From JAIPDZ01 sp034522175 (GTDB lineage: Bacteria > Desulfobacterota > DSM-4660 > Desulfatiglandales > Desulfatiglandaceae): 64,000 bases of DNA. Below the pieces are notes generated by a model that saw only the letters and a list, made by a program, of their open reading frames with translations, was not told the DNA's origin and did not search any database. Position 1 is the stretch's first letter, and each line of letters starts with the position of its first letter. The DNA is taken from assembly GCA_034522175.1 (NCBI GenBank), contig JAXHLQ010000001.1, positions 62,001-126,000 on the forward strand, given 5' to 3'. This document shows positions 39,125 through 49,095 of this stretch, piece after piece. The position numbers were made by a program, and so were the translations under genes.

Positions 39125-39661
39125 CCTCACTTTGTGCCGCGCCGATTTGCGTAGACGGCCTCAACAGTCGTATCGATATCGATATGGATGCACTCATACT
39201 GCAATCCACATTCTTGCCAGTGAGGTTCCCGGAGCAGCTGCATGATGCTCAGCAATAGCGTTCGCCTGATTGATGCCCAAGTTGCCCAGATAAAGCCAAA
39301 AAGCGGTGGCTCCCGGCATTATGCCTAACTGGAAAAAGCCACAAACCAGGCTATCCAGATAAATATAGAATAAGCGCGGCCCAACCGATTGAACCCAATA
39401 AACAGAAGCTCTGTTACCATCCGGTAATGTGACAATTTTGGCGTCCGTTTAAAGCACGTTAGTTTTCTTCGCAGATCTCCTCAAACCATATCATCTCCGA
39501 GAATTTGATGAGCGCCAGAAGACCGCTAAAAAAGACCTCAATCGTTCGCCGCAGACCCCTTAGGGCGCCGAATCCGTGATTATACCGGGTTTGGGAGCGT
39601 CGCCGGCAAATCCTTTGTTTATGACCATTTTTGTCTTATGGTGCTTTCGTCGTTTAACCAT
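39125..39661 (-). pseudogene. IS1380-family transposase relic
   Basis: Pieces of an IS1380 transposase N-terminal half occur in order but in changing frames on the minus strand: MVKRRKHHKTKMVI, FFSGLLALIKFSEMIWFEEI, PKLSHYRMVTELLFIGFNRL, ATAFWLYLGNLGINQANA, and HIDIDTTVEAVYANRR. The last block carries the DxDTTVE-type first acid of the family. The C-terminal half is missing, so it cannot move on its own. It fills the 685-bp gap between two membrane glycosyltransferase genes. Confidence 0.72.
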
Positions 39662-39796
39662 CTGGGTTAACTCCTGTTCAATGGGCTCTCTTCTGTAAAC
39701 CGCATTATGATAGGAAACCCAGGTGGTTTTCTGGTTTATGCGCTAGTTTCCGTGCACATTTCACGTATTAGTCGCGTAGAATGCAGGACCGCAAAG

Positions 39797-41152
39797 TCAC
39801 TGCTGCTCCCTGTTGCTTTCGATGGCTCTCTTGGGGATTTCCTCTTCCTTAAACTCCTTAAGCCAATCCTCACGTACATTCTGAACAACAGTAGTCACAA
39901 AGAAGGCAATTGCCGGCAGATAGAGCAGGAACCTTAACATGTTGGAAAATGATTCGGCCTCATTATCCATCAAAGCAATGCGACCGAACACATTAAGAAT
40001 CAGTACAGGGAGTGCGATCAATATGAACAAGTCGCCCGCCGGTTGAACCTGCCGTGTTTCTGAAAGAATCCACGCTGCAATAAATCCGCTGCCGATTGTG
40101 TATGTTGAAATACGGGCCGTGTCCCACGCAACTGAATGCAACGAAAGAGGCGCGCAAACAATAGCAAACACCATGATCGAAAAGGGGCTGAAGGCACGGA
40201 TCCGGAAAGATGAGTGAATGAAGACAAGGATGGCCAAAAGCGTCGGAGCACATGATGACAATATGACAGGGTTAAGCAGGCGTTCACCAAAGACTCCTCT
40301 CTGCCCTCGAAAAAAGCTCATGAAAGATGTCGTATGCCATAAGGCAATACCTTCACTTCTTGTCGAAACGAAACCAAAGGAATCTAATCGCTCGCTGAGT
40401 TGCGATCGAAGTACCATCGGGTCTGTTGTCAGATTATGGACCAATGTTACGGCAATAAATGCTGAAACGGTTATGCAAATGGCGACCAAGTGAGCCTTCC
40501 AAGATGCTTGTCTGCTATTTTGTGTAACTACTGCGACGGAGGCAAGAAACACAAGAGGAAGGCCAATCAGGAGATAACTCTCATGCGTGAGAATGGCAAC
40601 AGTTGATAAGAAGGCTGCAAAAAAGGGGCGATTAGAGAGCACTAATCCGACCGAAGCTAAGCCGAGGACGTAAAGAAGAGAGTCGAAGTAGCCCAGCAAA
40701 TGGGCACTTATCACAACAAAAGGTGATGAGGCAAATACAAGTCCAAGCACCAAGCTACTATTCGCTTCCTCCCTTAGAATCATTCGAGCGATGAGATATA
40801 GCATAGTGGCAAACAAACCGGAAAGAGTTATGACAGACAGGATTGCAATGAGAGAGGGGTTCATTTGAACGCCAACGCACTCCGTCACCAAGCTACAGAT
40901 GGAGCCGATCAATCCGCGCTTCATGAAACCAAACCGGTAATCGATCAACCAGTGAGCCTCTGCAAAATCATTTGGCATTCGGATCGCTCTACAAATAGTT
41001 ACAGCGAATATGAATGTAACTAATGCTAACGGAATTAGAATTGTCCTACGGTTTTTTATCATCATTGAGTTCCATTGCCCATGCCACAGCGCGCGATGTA
41101 ATGTACTTGCAAAGGAGCTATGAAGGCTTTTCGCGCTTTGCTCTTTAGACAT
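39797..41152 (-). CDS. Polytopic membrane protein of glycan locus, unknown specificity
   Basis: 451 residues with about ten hydrophobic helices. The early loop AHWLIDYRFGFMKRGLIGSI resembles a family of hypothetical membrane proteins that carry a D-Y-x-x-G-F-x-x-R-G-L-x-G motif, frequent among polysaccharide genes. It could be a polymerase or a GT-C-like transferase; I cannot assign it further. Same strand as flanking GT-C genes. The first 30 residues are hydrophilic; internal Met residues at 30-31 offer a shorter start. Confidence 0.65.
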   Translation of the reverse strand: MSKEQSAKSLHSSFASTLHRALWHGQWNSMMIKNRRTILIPLALVTFIFAVTICRAIRMPNDFAEAHWLIDYRFGFMKRGLIGSICSLVTECVGVQMNPSLIAILSVITLSGLFATMLYLIARMILREEANSSLVLGLVFASSPFVVISAHLLGYFDSLLYVLGLASVGLVLSNRPFFAAFLSTVAILTHESYLLIGLPLVFLASVAVVTQNSRQASWKAHLVAICITVSAFIAVTLVHNLTTDPMVLRSQLSERLDSFGFVSTRSEGIALWHTTSFMSFFRGQRGVFGERLLNPVILSSCAPTLLAILVFIHSSFRIRAFSPFSIMVFAIVCAPLSLHSVAWDTARISTYTIGSGFIAAWILSETRQVQPAGDLFILIALPVLILNVFGRIALMDNEAESFSNMLRFLLYLPAIAFFVTTVVQNVREDWLKEFKEEEIPKRAIESNREQQ

Positions 41153-41257
41153 TTGCCTAGATGAATTGGGAGCAAAATTACTTTTGAATGGTTAATAATA
41201 GCCTGTTCAGCGCTCCTTGTGCACGTGACTTAGCGCGTTGTGTATATACACCTACTA

Positions 41258-43048
41258 TCAACAATCGTCTAAAAGCCCCCAGTTAACAAAGGAACTATTA
41301 GCACGATACCACGCCGCCCCCACTCCTTCGTGACAACGAAGAACATACCCCCATTCCTTGAGTTTTTGGATGTCGGCTTCATTTTCGCCCCAGAGCTGAT
41401 GAAAAACGACGTCAGGGTCGAGTTGCTTAATGCTGTACGCATAATCAGATTTATTATGACCTGGATTTAAATCGCCAAGAGGTTGGATTTTAGCTATAAC
41501 ACGGTCACTCTTGCCCAAGAGATCAACCATTGGTCGCCTGGAATAGTAAGCTGTTGCCCCTGCCCATAGAACCGCTATAACGGCATCCTCCTGCGTTACC
41601 AACGCCAATGCCTTTCCACGAGCGGTCATCAATTGATCATCGGCGACATGGCTACCGCGATTTTTGAGCCATGCTGCTGCGGGAAACGCACTTGTGGTTG
41701 TCAGTACTACAAATGACATGACAGCCATAGTGAAAACCGCGGGTTGAAACTGGCTTGATCTAATTCGGCTGATGCTTGTCCATAAAGTGACAGATAGTAG
41801 GATCAAAATAATTCCGAGTACCAGCGATGGATACAGACCTGCATCGGAAAAGACGAGGATGATATATATCAATCCTAAAAGTGGTGCCAATAACACCAGA
41901 TAAAGCGGGGAACGAAAAGCTCCCTGATAGCCTTTCATCAAAATAGAACCCAAAACAATGAATACGATCATTACCCCGAATGGCAAGCCGATGGAAACAT
42001 ACCGATTCGCCATCCTGTTCCATTCCCAGGCATCGCCGCCCACCCAAATGCTATAAGTTACGACGATCAGTAAAACGCTACCGAGAGCCGTTACCATGCG
42101 TATGGTAGCCAAATTGGCATAGCGGAAGGCCAAATATGTAAATAGGGCGACAAGAGATAGGAAAGGCAAAAGCTTAATCGAAACAACCAAACCTCTCTCA
42201 ATGCGATCAAGCGGACTATATCCTGCCATTTTTAGATAATACGTATTTGGAAGCCAGTCATCCCAATATAAATACTGAAAAACAAGAACGATGGTGACGG
42301 ACGACAGAATCGGAAGAAGTAGTACTTTGACTAACCGTAATCGCGAGAGTCTATTCCGAGTAAAGATAACACCCCAAATAAACAATGCCACGGCGATGGC
42401 TGCGAAATCCATTCGCGTTAAAATCCCCAATACGGCGGCGGTAGCAGCGAGAACTAATGGTCGATAAGGTATCGTATCCGATCCGCAACCATTTACGGCA
42501 TCCGTAAGCCCCAATACCATAACAAGACTAAAAAACGCTAGTACACCGACCTCCATTCCGCGAAGGCTCCAATATGCCAATGGGTAGAGGAATGGTATTG
42601 TAGCCGCGGTAGCGCTGGCCGATATGATTTCATAACGAGAGCCTGGCAGAGCGCGGCGAACCAAAATGGCGCCCAATATGGACGAGGCTAAAATCAGAAC
42701 AGTGCCGGTAAGGCTAACACTTAGCGCCGCGGCAGAACCTTCGAGCCCAAGCTTGTGCAGTAATGACATGTATGCCGTCCACAACGGATTGGTGAACCCC
42801 TGAATACGATCCGCCCCTGGGAACCAAACCCATTCGCCAGTCTCTGCCAGAGTCCTGGCATAAGTCATCGATATCATGGCGTCATCGAAAAGGCTGAAGT
42901 GACGCGATCCGTGAGAATCCCATCCAGAGCGCCATAGAAACACCAAGAGGAAAATTGAGCCGGGAAATATGGACAACGTAAGAATCAGTTTGTCGCGAAA
43001 ATCCCATTTAGGTTTTATATTTGTCTTGGCCCCAAATTTATCTTCCAC
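41258..43048 (-). CDS. GT-C membrane glycosyltransferase, AftB-like
   Basis: 596 residues, about eleven helices and a C-terminal soluble domain. The first periplasmic loop FSLFDDAMISMTYARTLAET then DRIQGFTNPLW matches the DDAxISxxYA...GxTNPLW pattern of the AftB-like family, with an Asp pair as expected for a catalytic base. The C-terminal domain has MVDLLGKSDRVIAKI, which corresponds to the IDMLGLND block of the protein encoded at 37.5-39.1 kb, so the two are paralogues. Frame intact. Confidence 0.85.
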   Translation of the reverse strand: MEDKFGAKTNIKPKWDFRDKLILTLSIFPGSIFLLVFLWRSGWDSHGSRHFSLFDDAMISMTYARTLAETGEWVWFPGADRIQGFTNPLWTAYMSLLHKLGLEGSAAALSVSLTGTVLILASSILGAILVRRALPGSRYEIISASATAATIPFLYPLAYWSLRGMEVGVLAFFSLVMVLGLTDAVNGCGSDTIPYRPLVLAATAAVLGILTRMDFAAIAVALFIWGVIFTRNRLSRLRLVKVLLLPILSSVTIVLVFQYLYWDDWLPNTYYLKMAGYSPLDRIERGLVVSIKLLPFLSLVALFTYLAFRYANLATIRMVTALGSVLLIVVTYSIWVGGDAWEWNRMANRYVSIGLPFGVMIVFIVLGSILMKGYQGAFRSPLYLVLLAPLLGLIYIILVFSDAGLYPSLVLGIILILLSVTLWTSISRIRSSQFQPAVFTMAVMSFVVLTTTSAFPAAAWLKNRGSHVADDQLMTARGKALALVTQEDAVIAVLWAGATAYYSRRPMVDLLGKSDRVIAKIQPLGDLNPGHNKSDYAYSIKQLDPDVVFHQLWGENEADIQKLKEWGYVLRCHEGVGAAWYRANSSFVNWGLLDDC

Positions 43049-43222
43049 GTAACTGTCCTTCTCTTAAAACAATTTATGTTTTTCCTTATATTTAACAAGA
43101 GTTAACCATTTTCATCATCGTCATCCTACAATTCAACCGTCTCGTGACCGAAGACCTGTACTAAAAACATCATCTTCTAACCGATTTCATTCATAAGAAC
43201 ATGGCCCAGATTCTCATCTGAA

Positions 43223-44524
43223 TCACTTCACTTTATCCTGAAGGAATTCCGCAATTGCTTGAGCTGCTAAGGCATGGCCTTCTTTCGTCCAATGCATATC
43301 TTTGTGGAAATATAACCGCTCGCCCACAACATCATTCCGGAAAACAGGGAATAAATTCAATGTGTCAATACCCCTTTTCTTAAGTTCAACACTCATCATA
43401 TCAGCTATTTCCGCTGGGGCAGTATAATTGACCGGAATATTAAAACTCCTGCGCCCGATATCCCATTCAACATCATTGACCTGATGTCCCCAGGGATAAA
43501 CAACCACTGCAAAGCCAATATGGTTTTTCTGACAAAACTGATTCATGTCTTGAATATCTTTATAAACTTGCTGCCATTGTGTCATCCATTTGCTTTGGTC
43601 TGCAGAAATGCTAAACTCCAACAATTTCTTGTTTGACGAGTTAAGCATTGCTTTGTCATCATCATCGTCCTTGAAGATCTTGTTTTTGAAAGTATTGTAG
43701 AGAATACCCAAAAAATAAAAACGAGTTCTCATAAAAATGTCAAACTTCTTCTTAAATGTTTGCTGCGCAGGGGGAATACGGATTAGATTACCGTCTTTAT
43801 CAAATTCCGCAATCTTGAGATACTCCGGAGTCTGCATAAGGTCACTCATATCGTAAAAAACAACAACGAAGTCCGGTTCAAACGTAATCCCTTTTGTCAT
43901 CAAATAGATCTTTTCTAAGATTGGCGCATAGCTGTCGACGCCGGCGTTCAGGACCTCATAATAAGCATGGTTCTCATGATTCTGATTTAATTTCTGCTCG
44001 ACAAGATAGCAGAACGTTTCCTCGTCATTCACCCCCTCACCTTCGGTGAACGAATCACCCAGAGCGAGAATTCGATAATTGCCAGCGGGCTTCCGAAAAG
44101 AAATGTCCTCTTTTCTCCGTAATCCTTGAGAATTAATATGCATAACATAAGGATGATCTAAAAAACGCCTATCCGTTATTGCTAGACCATGTTTACCGGG
44201 ACGCAACTGGTGATGATAAACGGGGTGATCGATTAGCTTTTTATGGGCATTATAATTGCGAAATCCCAAAAAGAAATCTATGAGAGGAATTGACAAACAA
44301 TACAAACAGATCAAAAAAATGCTGAACCCACGGCCAAGCTTTTCATAAAAGATGAATATCCCTGTAACCAGCGCTACCAATCCTAAATAAAGAACAACAA
44401 CAAAAGTATATGTATAGGACCATCGCCAGAATACATGATCATGCTCTGATGTATATAGCAATACAAATGGCAATAAAACATATAATCCGCATAAGAAGAT
44501 AAGAAGGTACCTTTTTTGTTTCAT
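43223..44524 (-). CDS. Membrane-anchored SGNH/GDSL hydrolase
   Basis: 433 residues. Two or three N-terminal helices (LLIFLCGLYVLLPFVLLY, FVVVLYLGLVALVTGIFIFY) anchor a periplasmic SGNH domain: LALGDSFTEGEGV (Ser block I), LNAGVDSYAP (block II Gly) and FHKDMHWTKEGHALAA (Asp/His block V). This resembles AlgX/AlgJ-like acetyl-handling proteins of exopolysaccharide systems, so it may transfer or remove O-acetyl groups from the polymer. Different from the two secreted SGNH proteins at 17-21 kb in layout. Confidence 0.82.
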   Translation of the reverse strand: MKQKRYLLIFLCGLYVLLPFVLLYTSEHDHVFWRWSYTYTFVVVLYLGLVALVTGIFIFYEKLGRGFSIFLICLYCLSIPLIDFFLGFRNYNAHKKLIDHPVYHHQLRPGKHGLAITDRRFLDHPYVMHINSQGLRRKEDISFRKPAGNYRILALGDSFTEGEGVNDEETFCYLVEQKLNQNHENHAYYEVLNAGVDSYAPILEKIYLMTKGITFEPDFVVVFYDMSDLMQTPEYLKIAEFDKDGNLIRIPPAQQTFKKKFDIFMRTRFYFLGILYNTFKNKIFKDDDDDKAMLNSSNKKLLEFSISADQSKWMTQWQQVYKDIQDMNQFCQKNHIGFAVVVYPWGHQVNDVEWDIGRRSFNIPVNYTAPAEIADMMSVELKKRGIDTLNLFPVFRNDVVGERLYFHKDMHWTKEGHALAAQAIAEFLQDKVK

Positions 44525-44870
44525 CGTTTACTCCTGCCTAGCAGTCTGTCGGTCTTAACGTCCTAATTTTAGGTTCACTCTCTGGGAGCGTTTTTCTGTA
44601 TGGCCGATCCCGGCTGTTGGATCATGACACCCAAGAGCTCGTTGGCTCGGTTAATGAGTCATTCTGCTTGATTGGGGTCGTAATCTTACCCCACAATATT
44701 ACTTGGTGCCCATTCATAAATCGGGTTTTTCAGGCTGTTGGCGAAATAAGTGGCCCCTAATCGCCGCCGAAAAGATCGGTTTCAGGGCATTTTCGATGAG
44801 TCGAGTGACACAAATAGCTACATTTGGCCTAATTTAGACGTACTCTTCCCTTTGATCTATGCCCTGAATT
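44525..44870. other. Gene-free flank of a transposase relic
   Basis: No gene or recognised repeat seen on either strand in these 346 bp. It may be the 3' untranslated end of the decayed element that follows. Confidence 0.4.
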
Positions 44871-45372
44871 CTAGATTCGCAGCTGTTTGGCTATTGCTGG
44901 TTTCAGCCCCCTCGCCAGCGTGAAAAGGTTAGCGGCGACAATACAAGGCAATGCATAGCTCTTGAATAACTCAAAGGACTTCCACGTAACACACCTTGAA
45001 AAACCAAAGGAGCGTTTCAGCCAGAAAATGCCGGACTCAATCCCTGCACGAAAACGACGAAGCCGTTTGTAAACCCGGGGACTTTGGCACATGAGCTGTG
45101 ATACGTATGGGAATCGACCAGATGAAAGGCGAGCTCCTCATAGCTGAACCCTTCGGTTTGCTTAATGATAGCAAGATCGCAACACTTGTTCGGCGTCATT
45201 CCTTGAGCCCCACAATGTCGATTGGCGACGCCGTTAGTAAGGTCTTGGAAAACCATTTCTGTGATGGTAGAATAGCGTCAAGAATCTCGCTTATCTGGTC
45301 CAGTCTTCTGGCCCAGGGGTGCTCAAGGCCGGAAGGTATCAAGGGCATCTGAACTTGATTCTTTTTGCGCAT
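44871..45372 (-). pseudogene. ISNCY-type transposase relic with internal deletion
   Basis: The N-terminal part (45372 downward: MRKKNQVQMPLIPSGLEHPW, then DLTNGVANRHCGAQGMTPNK and QTEGFSYEELAFHLVDS) is followed almost at once by the C-terminal block RRFRAGIESGIFWLKRSFGF and SFELFKSYALPCIVAANLFT. Full proteins of this type have several hundred residues between these blocks, including the catalytic acids, so the middle has been deleted. Frames also shift. Cannot code an active transposase. Confidence 0.7.
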
Positions 45373-45586
45373 TTTGAAGTGGCTCCTTTAACCGTTTGTG
45401 TTGTCATTTTAGTTGGTTGCACTTCTTTTATAACAACCCCACGGTCGATTTGTCTACCTTAAAATGTGTTTATCGGAATTCCAAAATGTTAATTTTTTGT
45501 GGATGGATGCTATAACTATCAGAATTCGCTTTGACCTGGCAAATCATCTTTCCGCCCACAACTTCTTATGAGGAGACATTTAACTG

Positions 45587-47119
45587 ATGAAGACTGGCTT
45601 TTTTATAAAAAGGAGTAAGGTTGTTATCTTTTTTTCAATATTTTTTGTATTTCTTTCATGGGCAGTTTTTTTCCAATATAATTGGGCAAAGTCTTTAAAT
45701 ACTCACGTTAAAAGGAGTCATTTAACAAACACCCGTTTATCTGTAGACCCAAACAACCATTATTGGCTGATCGATGGAGATAACCACGTTTATTTACAGG
45801 GCATTTCTCATAGAGGTGTGCTTTTTTGGCACAACATTAATGGCCACCCAAATAAAAACGAAAACGCTGCTCTTCAAATGCTTGAAGATTTGGCCGAGAA
45901 CGGTGGAAACTATGTTCGAACAAATGTCTGCCCATTGCAAACGGAGACTGAAAATGACGGTCCTTACAACCATATGTGGGAAAGAACGGGTCCCGGCTTG
46001 GCCGCTGATGGAAAACCCAAGTTCAATTTAGAAAAGATAAAAGAATCATATTTTGATAATGTTCTTATTCCTTTCCTTCATGAGGCCAACAAACGAAATA
46101 TTTATATAGAACTTACCCTTTTTGATGCCAATCTCTGGGCTGATACCGCTTGGCCCGTATCTATCTGGAATCCCAAGAATAATGTAAATCTTGAGCAGGT
46201 GAAACCTGGCATTTTGGGCCCCGATAATCTAACTGTAGATAACCGTAAAGTGTTTATGATTCAAACTAATTTTATCGATAAATTGATAGAAAAGACGAAA
46301 ATTTTTGGTAACATTATTTACGAGCCTTTTAATGAATGCCCTTTTCACAGTGATAGCTCTTTGCCCAGAAAGGTTTCTGAATTGTGGGTGAAAAAGATTG
46401 TCGAATACATAAAATCGAAAGGTGATTTCCTAATTTCTGTGGATAGAAATGCGATCAACAACAGCATGCATGAATTCACTCCTTACAAGGCAGAAGATAA
46501 AAACACCGAGAATAGTTTCGTGGTTGTTCATTCTGGCCCTTGGACCATCACTCCCGATCAAGTCGACCGAGATTATCGGAATATATTGAATATGGGTAGA
46601 AACAAGGCGGTTCTTTTAAATGAGGATTTTACTTGGAATGAAAAAAATGCGCTTCAAAATGAACCTGAGATAGTAAAAGCTGTTCGTATGAAAAAATGGC
46701 TATCTTTTATGGCAGGCGGCCATCATAACTTTTATGTCTTCAGAGGATGGATTGATGGACATAAACCTAGTCACCTGTTTTCAGCGTTGAAGTATTTAAC
46801 GAAGTTCATCGGCCAAAACAATATTCATTTTTGGGAAATGATTCCAATGGAAAATAATTCAGACTTCATAATATCACATCCGGGAAAGTATGCTTATGTT
46901 CTATATAAATATAACTCTATATATTTAATTTATCTAACTGGCTCAAAGAAGCAAGATAACATGCAGGTTACCTTACCAAGTCACGGTTTTAAAGCTGTCT
47001 CTTATAGTCCTAAGACAGGCACATATATAGATTTGAGAGTTTCTAACAATTTGATAAGTAATATTCCTCATTTTGATGAAGATTTAGTCATATTGCTTAA
47101 TAAGGTGATAACGCAATAG
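45587..47119 (+). CDS. Membrane-anchored glycoside hydrolase, clan GH-A (GH5-like)
   Basis: 510 residues. One N-terminal helix (KVVIFFSIFFVFLSWAVFFQ) and then a TIM-barrel-like domain. HVYLQGISHRGVLFWH opens the barrel as in GH5 and related families. NIIYEPFNECPF (about 243-252) has the Asn-Glu pair typical of the acid/base (Glu250), and KAVLLNEDFTW (about 340-350) offers the nucleophile Glu346. A small beta domain ends it (IYLIYLTGSKKQDNMQVTLP). GAGGAGA precedes the ATG. One of few plus-strand genes here. Probably trims a surface or extracellular glycan in the periplasm. Exact family uncertain. Confidence 0.72.
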   Translation: MKTGFFIKRSKVVIFFSIFFVFLSWAVFFQYNWAKSLNTHVKRSHLTNTRLSVDPNNHYWLIDGDNHVYLQGISHRGVLFWHNINGHPNKNENAALQMLEDLAENGGNYVRTNVCPLQTETENDGPYNHMWERTGPGLAADGKPKFNLEKIKESYFDNVLIPFLHEANKRNIYIELTLFDANLWADTAWPVSIWNPKNNVNLEQVKPGILGPDNLTVDNRKVFMIQTNFIDKLIEKTKIFGNIIYEPFNECPFHSDSSLPRKVSELWVKKIVEYIKSKGDFLISVDRNAINNSMHEFTPYKAEDKNTENSFVVVHSGPWTITPDQVDRDYRNILNMGRNKAVLLNEDFTWNEKNALQNEPEIVKAVRMKKWLSFMAGGHHNFYVFRGWIDGHKPSHLFSALKYLTKFIGQNNIHFWEMIPMENNSDFIISHPGKYAYVLYKYNSIYLIYLTGSKKQDNMQVTLPSHGFKAVSYSPKTGTYIDLRVSNNLISNIPHFDEDLVILLNKVITQ

Positions 47120-47146
47120 GCAAGGTGATAAGCACTTCTTATGTTT

Positions 47147-47227
47147 GTGGCTGGCGTAAAGGTAATTTCGTCTTACTGGTCAAGAGAAACCCGACCGCAG
47201 GATCCTGTGGTCCCCAGAAAGGCCTCG
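47147..47227 (+). repeat. Short transposase-like relic, copy A
   Basis: About 80 bp similar (roughly 70 percent by eye) to 48817-48896 in the same orientation. Both translate to a fragment like GGNFVLLVKRN / GGDFALLVKDN, reminiscent of the Y-x-L-x-V-K-x-N-Q block of ISAs1/IS4-type transposases. The two copies flank the GT87 gene. Confidence 0.45.
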
Positions 47228-47285
47228 GCATAATGTGTCAGCCCTGCTTTTCCGGATGCCGCCATCCCAGGGGGCCCACCACCGG

Positions 47286-48659
47286 TTAAGGATGGTGATT
47301 TTTACTTTCTGAACAGCCGTCGCGTAGGGCGGCCATGGCCGCGCCGCTTATCAGCAGCAGTCCTGCCAAGCGATTATAGCAGAAAGGGAAAAGCTCGAAT
47401 ACCGGGACGGCAAAGACCAAAATCACTCCGAGGATCAGCCACCAATGTCTCGGTTGCGCTTCAAGCGGAAATATCATTATCACGGTCGGAATAATCAAGA
47501 CCAGATGATGCTCCCATACCGTGGGTGAAATAAGAAGCATGATTGGCAACGCCGCTAAACCAGCCATTAGGCAGGCTTGGCCGGCGATTTCGCGAGAACC
47601 TAAGTTGTCCGTGAGGAGCCGGCGTGTATACCAGCCCATAAAAAACAGAACGGTAAGATAATAAAGAATCCCCGATGTTTGATTCGGAATAGGCAGGCCG
47701 AAATTCCGTCTTAGCAAGCCGAACGAATTGTAAAAAATACTGTGCCAACTATTGTCCCGCAGGACCCAACCTTTGGGAAATTCGGGCATAAAGTAAAGAT
47801 ATTCCTTGAAAAAATTCTGCGGGGTCATTAACCCAGTCTGGGGGATAAGCAGTAGAACTAAGAAAAGTGCAAAGGCACCGGCCGTTTTCCACTGACGATA
47901 TTTAATAAGCGGAAGAAACAGCAGTATCGGATAGAGTTTTAAATAAACGCCCCCGGCAAGTAAAAGACCGGCCAGGCCAGGCCGTTTGGGGAAAATGAGA
48001 AGGCTGCCTAAAATGAGGTTCATTACTGTCAAATTGACTTGTTGAAACCGCAGGTTCCGAAAAAGGGGCACGTTGACCAACAAGAGAATCCCGACGATAA
48101 GCGCGGCCTGTTCCCGGGACCAACCCAGCCGAAGTGCCAGTTTAAAACAGAGTATGAACGCCAGGGACGTCATCCCGAACATAAAAACCTGGTACAAGTA
48201 AAAAAGAGCATTCCACTGATCGGAGCGGTCCATTGAACCGGCGACTGCGTGAATAACCTTGAAAACAGCAGCCAGGATCTGAGCGAATAACGGCGGGTAA
48301 ATATAGCCGTAAGCTTCATAAAGCGGTGTGCCGTTTACCACGGCGGCCGCTGCTCTTTCAAAACAAAGGTAATCCGGCGATTTAACGGAATATTCCACCG
48401 TATAATTCAAATAAACCAGGGACACGGCTGAAAAGGCGATCAGCGGGCACGCGCTTTTCCAGGAAAATGCTTTCCCCGGTTTAAAAAAAATACAGCCGAT
48501 ATAAAGGATCGCGGCAGGGCCGGTAAGGCCTAACAGCTCAAAAACGCAGTAGTTATCTCCGTAAGTATTGCCAAGGCCGTCAGGGGCAAGCAGCCAGATA
48601 ATCGGGGGCAGCACAGCCGCGACGCTGACCACGATGAATGAAATGAGCGCCTTTTTCAT
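47286..48659 (-). CDS. GT87-like (DUF2029) polyprenyl-phosphate mannosyltransferase-type membrane protein
   Basis: 457 residues, about eleven helices. FERAAAAVVNGTPLYEAYGY with IYPPLFAQILAAVF is the first-loop region of the DUF2029 family, and VYLKLYPILLFLPLIKYRQW is its conserved KxxP block. GT87 members are alpha-mannosyltransferases that use polyprenyl-phosphate-mannose in the periplasm; the sugar here is not known. It is GC-richer than the genes around it and flanked by a pair of short related repeats, which suggests separate acquisition. Confidence 0.85.
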   Translation of the reverse strand: MKKALISFIVVSVAAVLPPIIWLLAPDGLGNTYGDNYCVFELLGLTGPAAILYIGCIFFKPGKAFSWKSACPLIAFSAVSLVYLNYTVEYSVKSPDYLCFERAAAAVVNGTPLYEAYGYIYPPLFAQILAAVFKVIHAVAGSMDRSDQWNALFYLYQVFMFGMTSLAFILCFKLALRLGWSREQAALIVGILLLVNVPLFRNLRFQQVNLTVMNLILGSLLIFPKRPGLAGLLLAGGVYLKLYPILLFLPLIKYRQWKTAGAFALFLVLLLIPQTGLMTPQNFFKEYLYFMPEFPKGWVLRDNSWHSIFYNSFGLLRRNFGLPIPNQTSGILYYLTVLFFMGWYTRRLLTDNLGSREIAGQACLMAGLAALPIMLLISPTVWEHHLVLIIPTVIMIFPLEAQPRHWWLILGVILVFAVPVFELFPFCYNRLAGLLLISGAAMAALRDGCSESKNHHP

Positions 48660-49095
48660 CTCCCGGTTTGCGCTGGAAAATAAATATAAATAAGATAATT
48701 CATTCGGTTCATTATTTTTTTATTATTTCTTTTAAACGCCACCCGAACTGAGTGCGCCGCTTTCCCACTTTCCACCGGCTCTTTACAATTAAATGAGGTG
48801 GCAAGGATCATTTTGGGGGCCGGAGTATAGGCGATTTTGCCTTACTCGTCAAGGATAACTCGACCCCAGCATCTTGTGGTCGCAGCGAGAAGGGCTCAAT
48901 ATATGAGGTTTTTTGACCTGGATGTGTTTGTGTAAGGTATTTTTGGTTGCGGTTATCCCCTTTAAAGGATATTCTGAAATGAGAGAAGCTAGAAGCCAAG
49001 TTGAAGAGATGAGAAGTTGAGTGATTGAAAAACCACTCGGGAATTTGCCTTCCTCATTCGTTCATGACAAAGGGAAAGGAGGTCTTATTAACTAA
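48660..49095. other. Gene-free 436-bp stretch with transposase scrap and heptamer array
   Basis: 48817-48896 is copy B of the short transposase-like relic described at 47147. At 48984-49018 the plus strand reads in sevens: AGAAGCT, AGAAGCC, AAGTTGA, AGAGATG, AGAAGTT. A good ribosome site (AAAGGAGGT) for the following GT2 gene lies at about 49075-49083. Otherwise nothing recognised. Confidence 0.55.
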
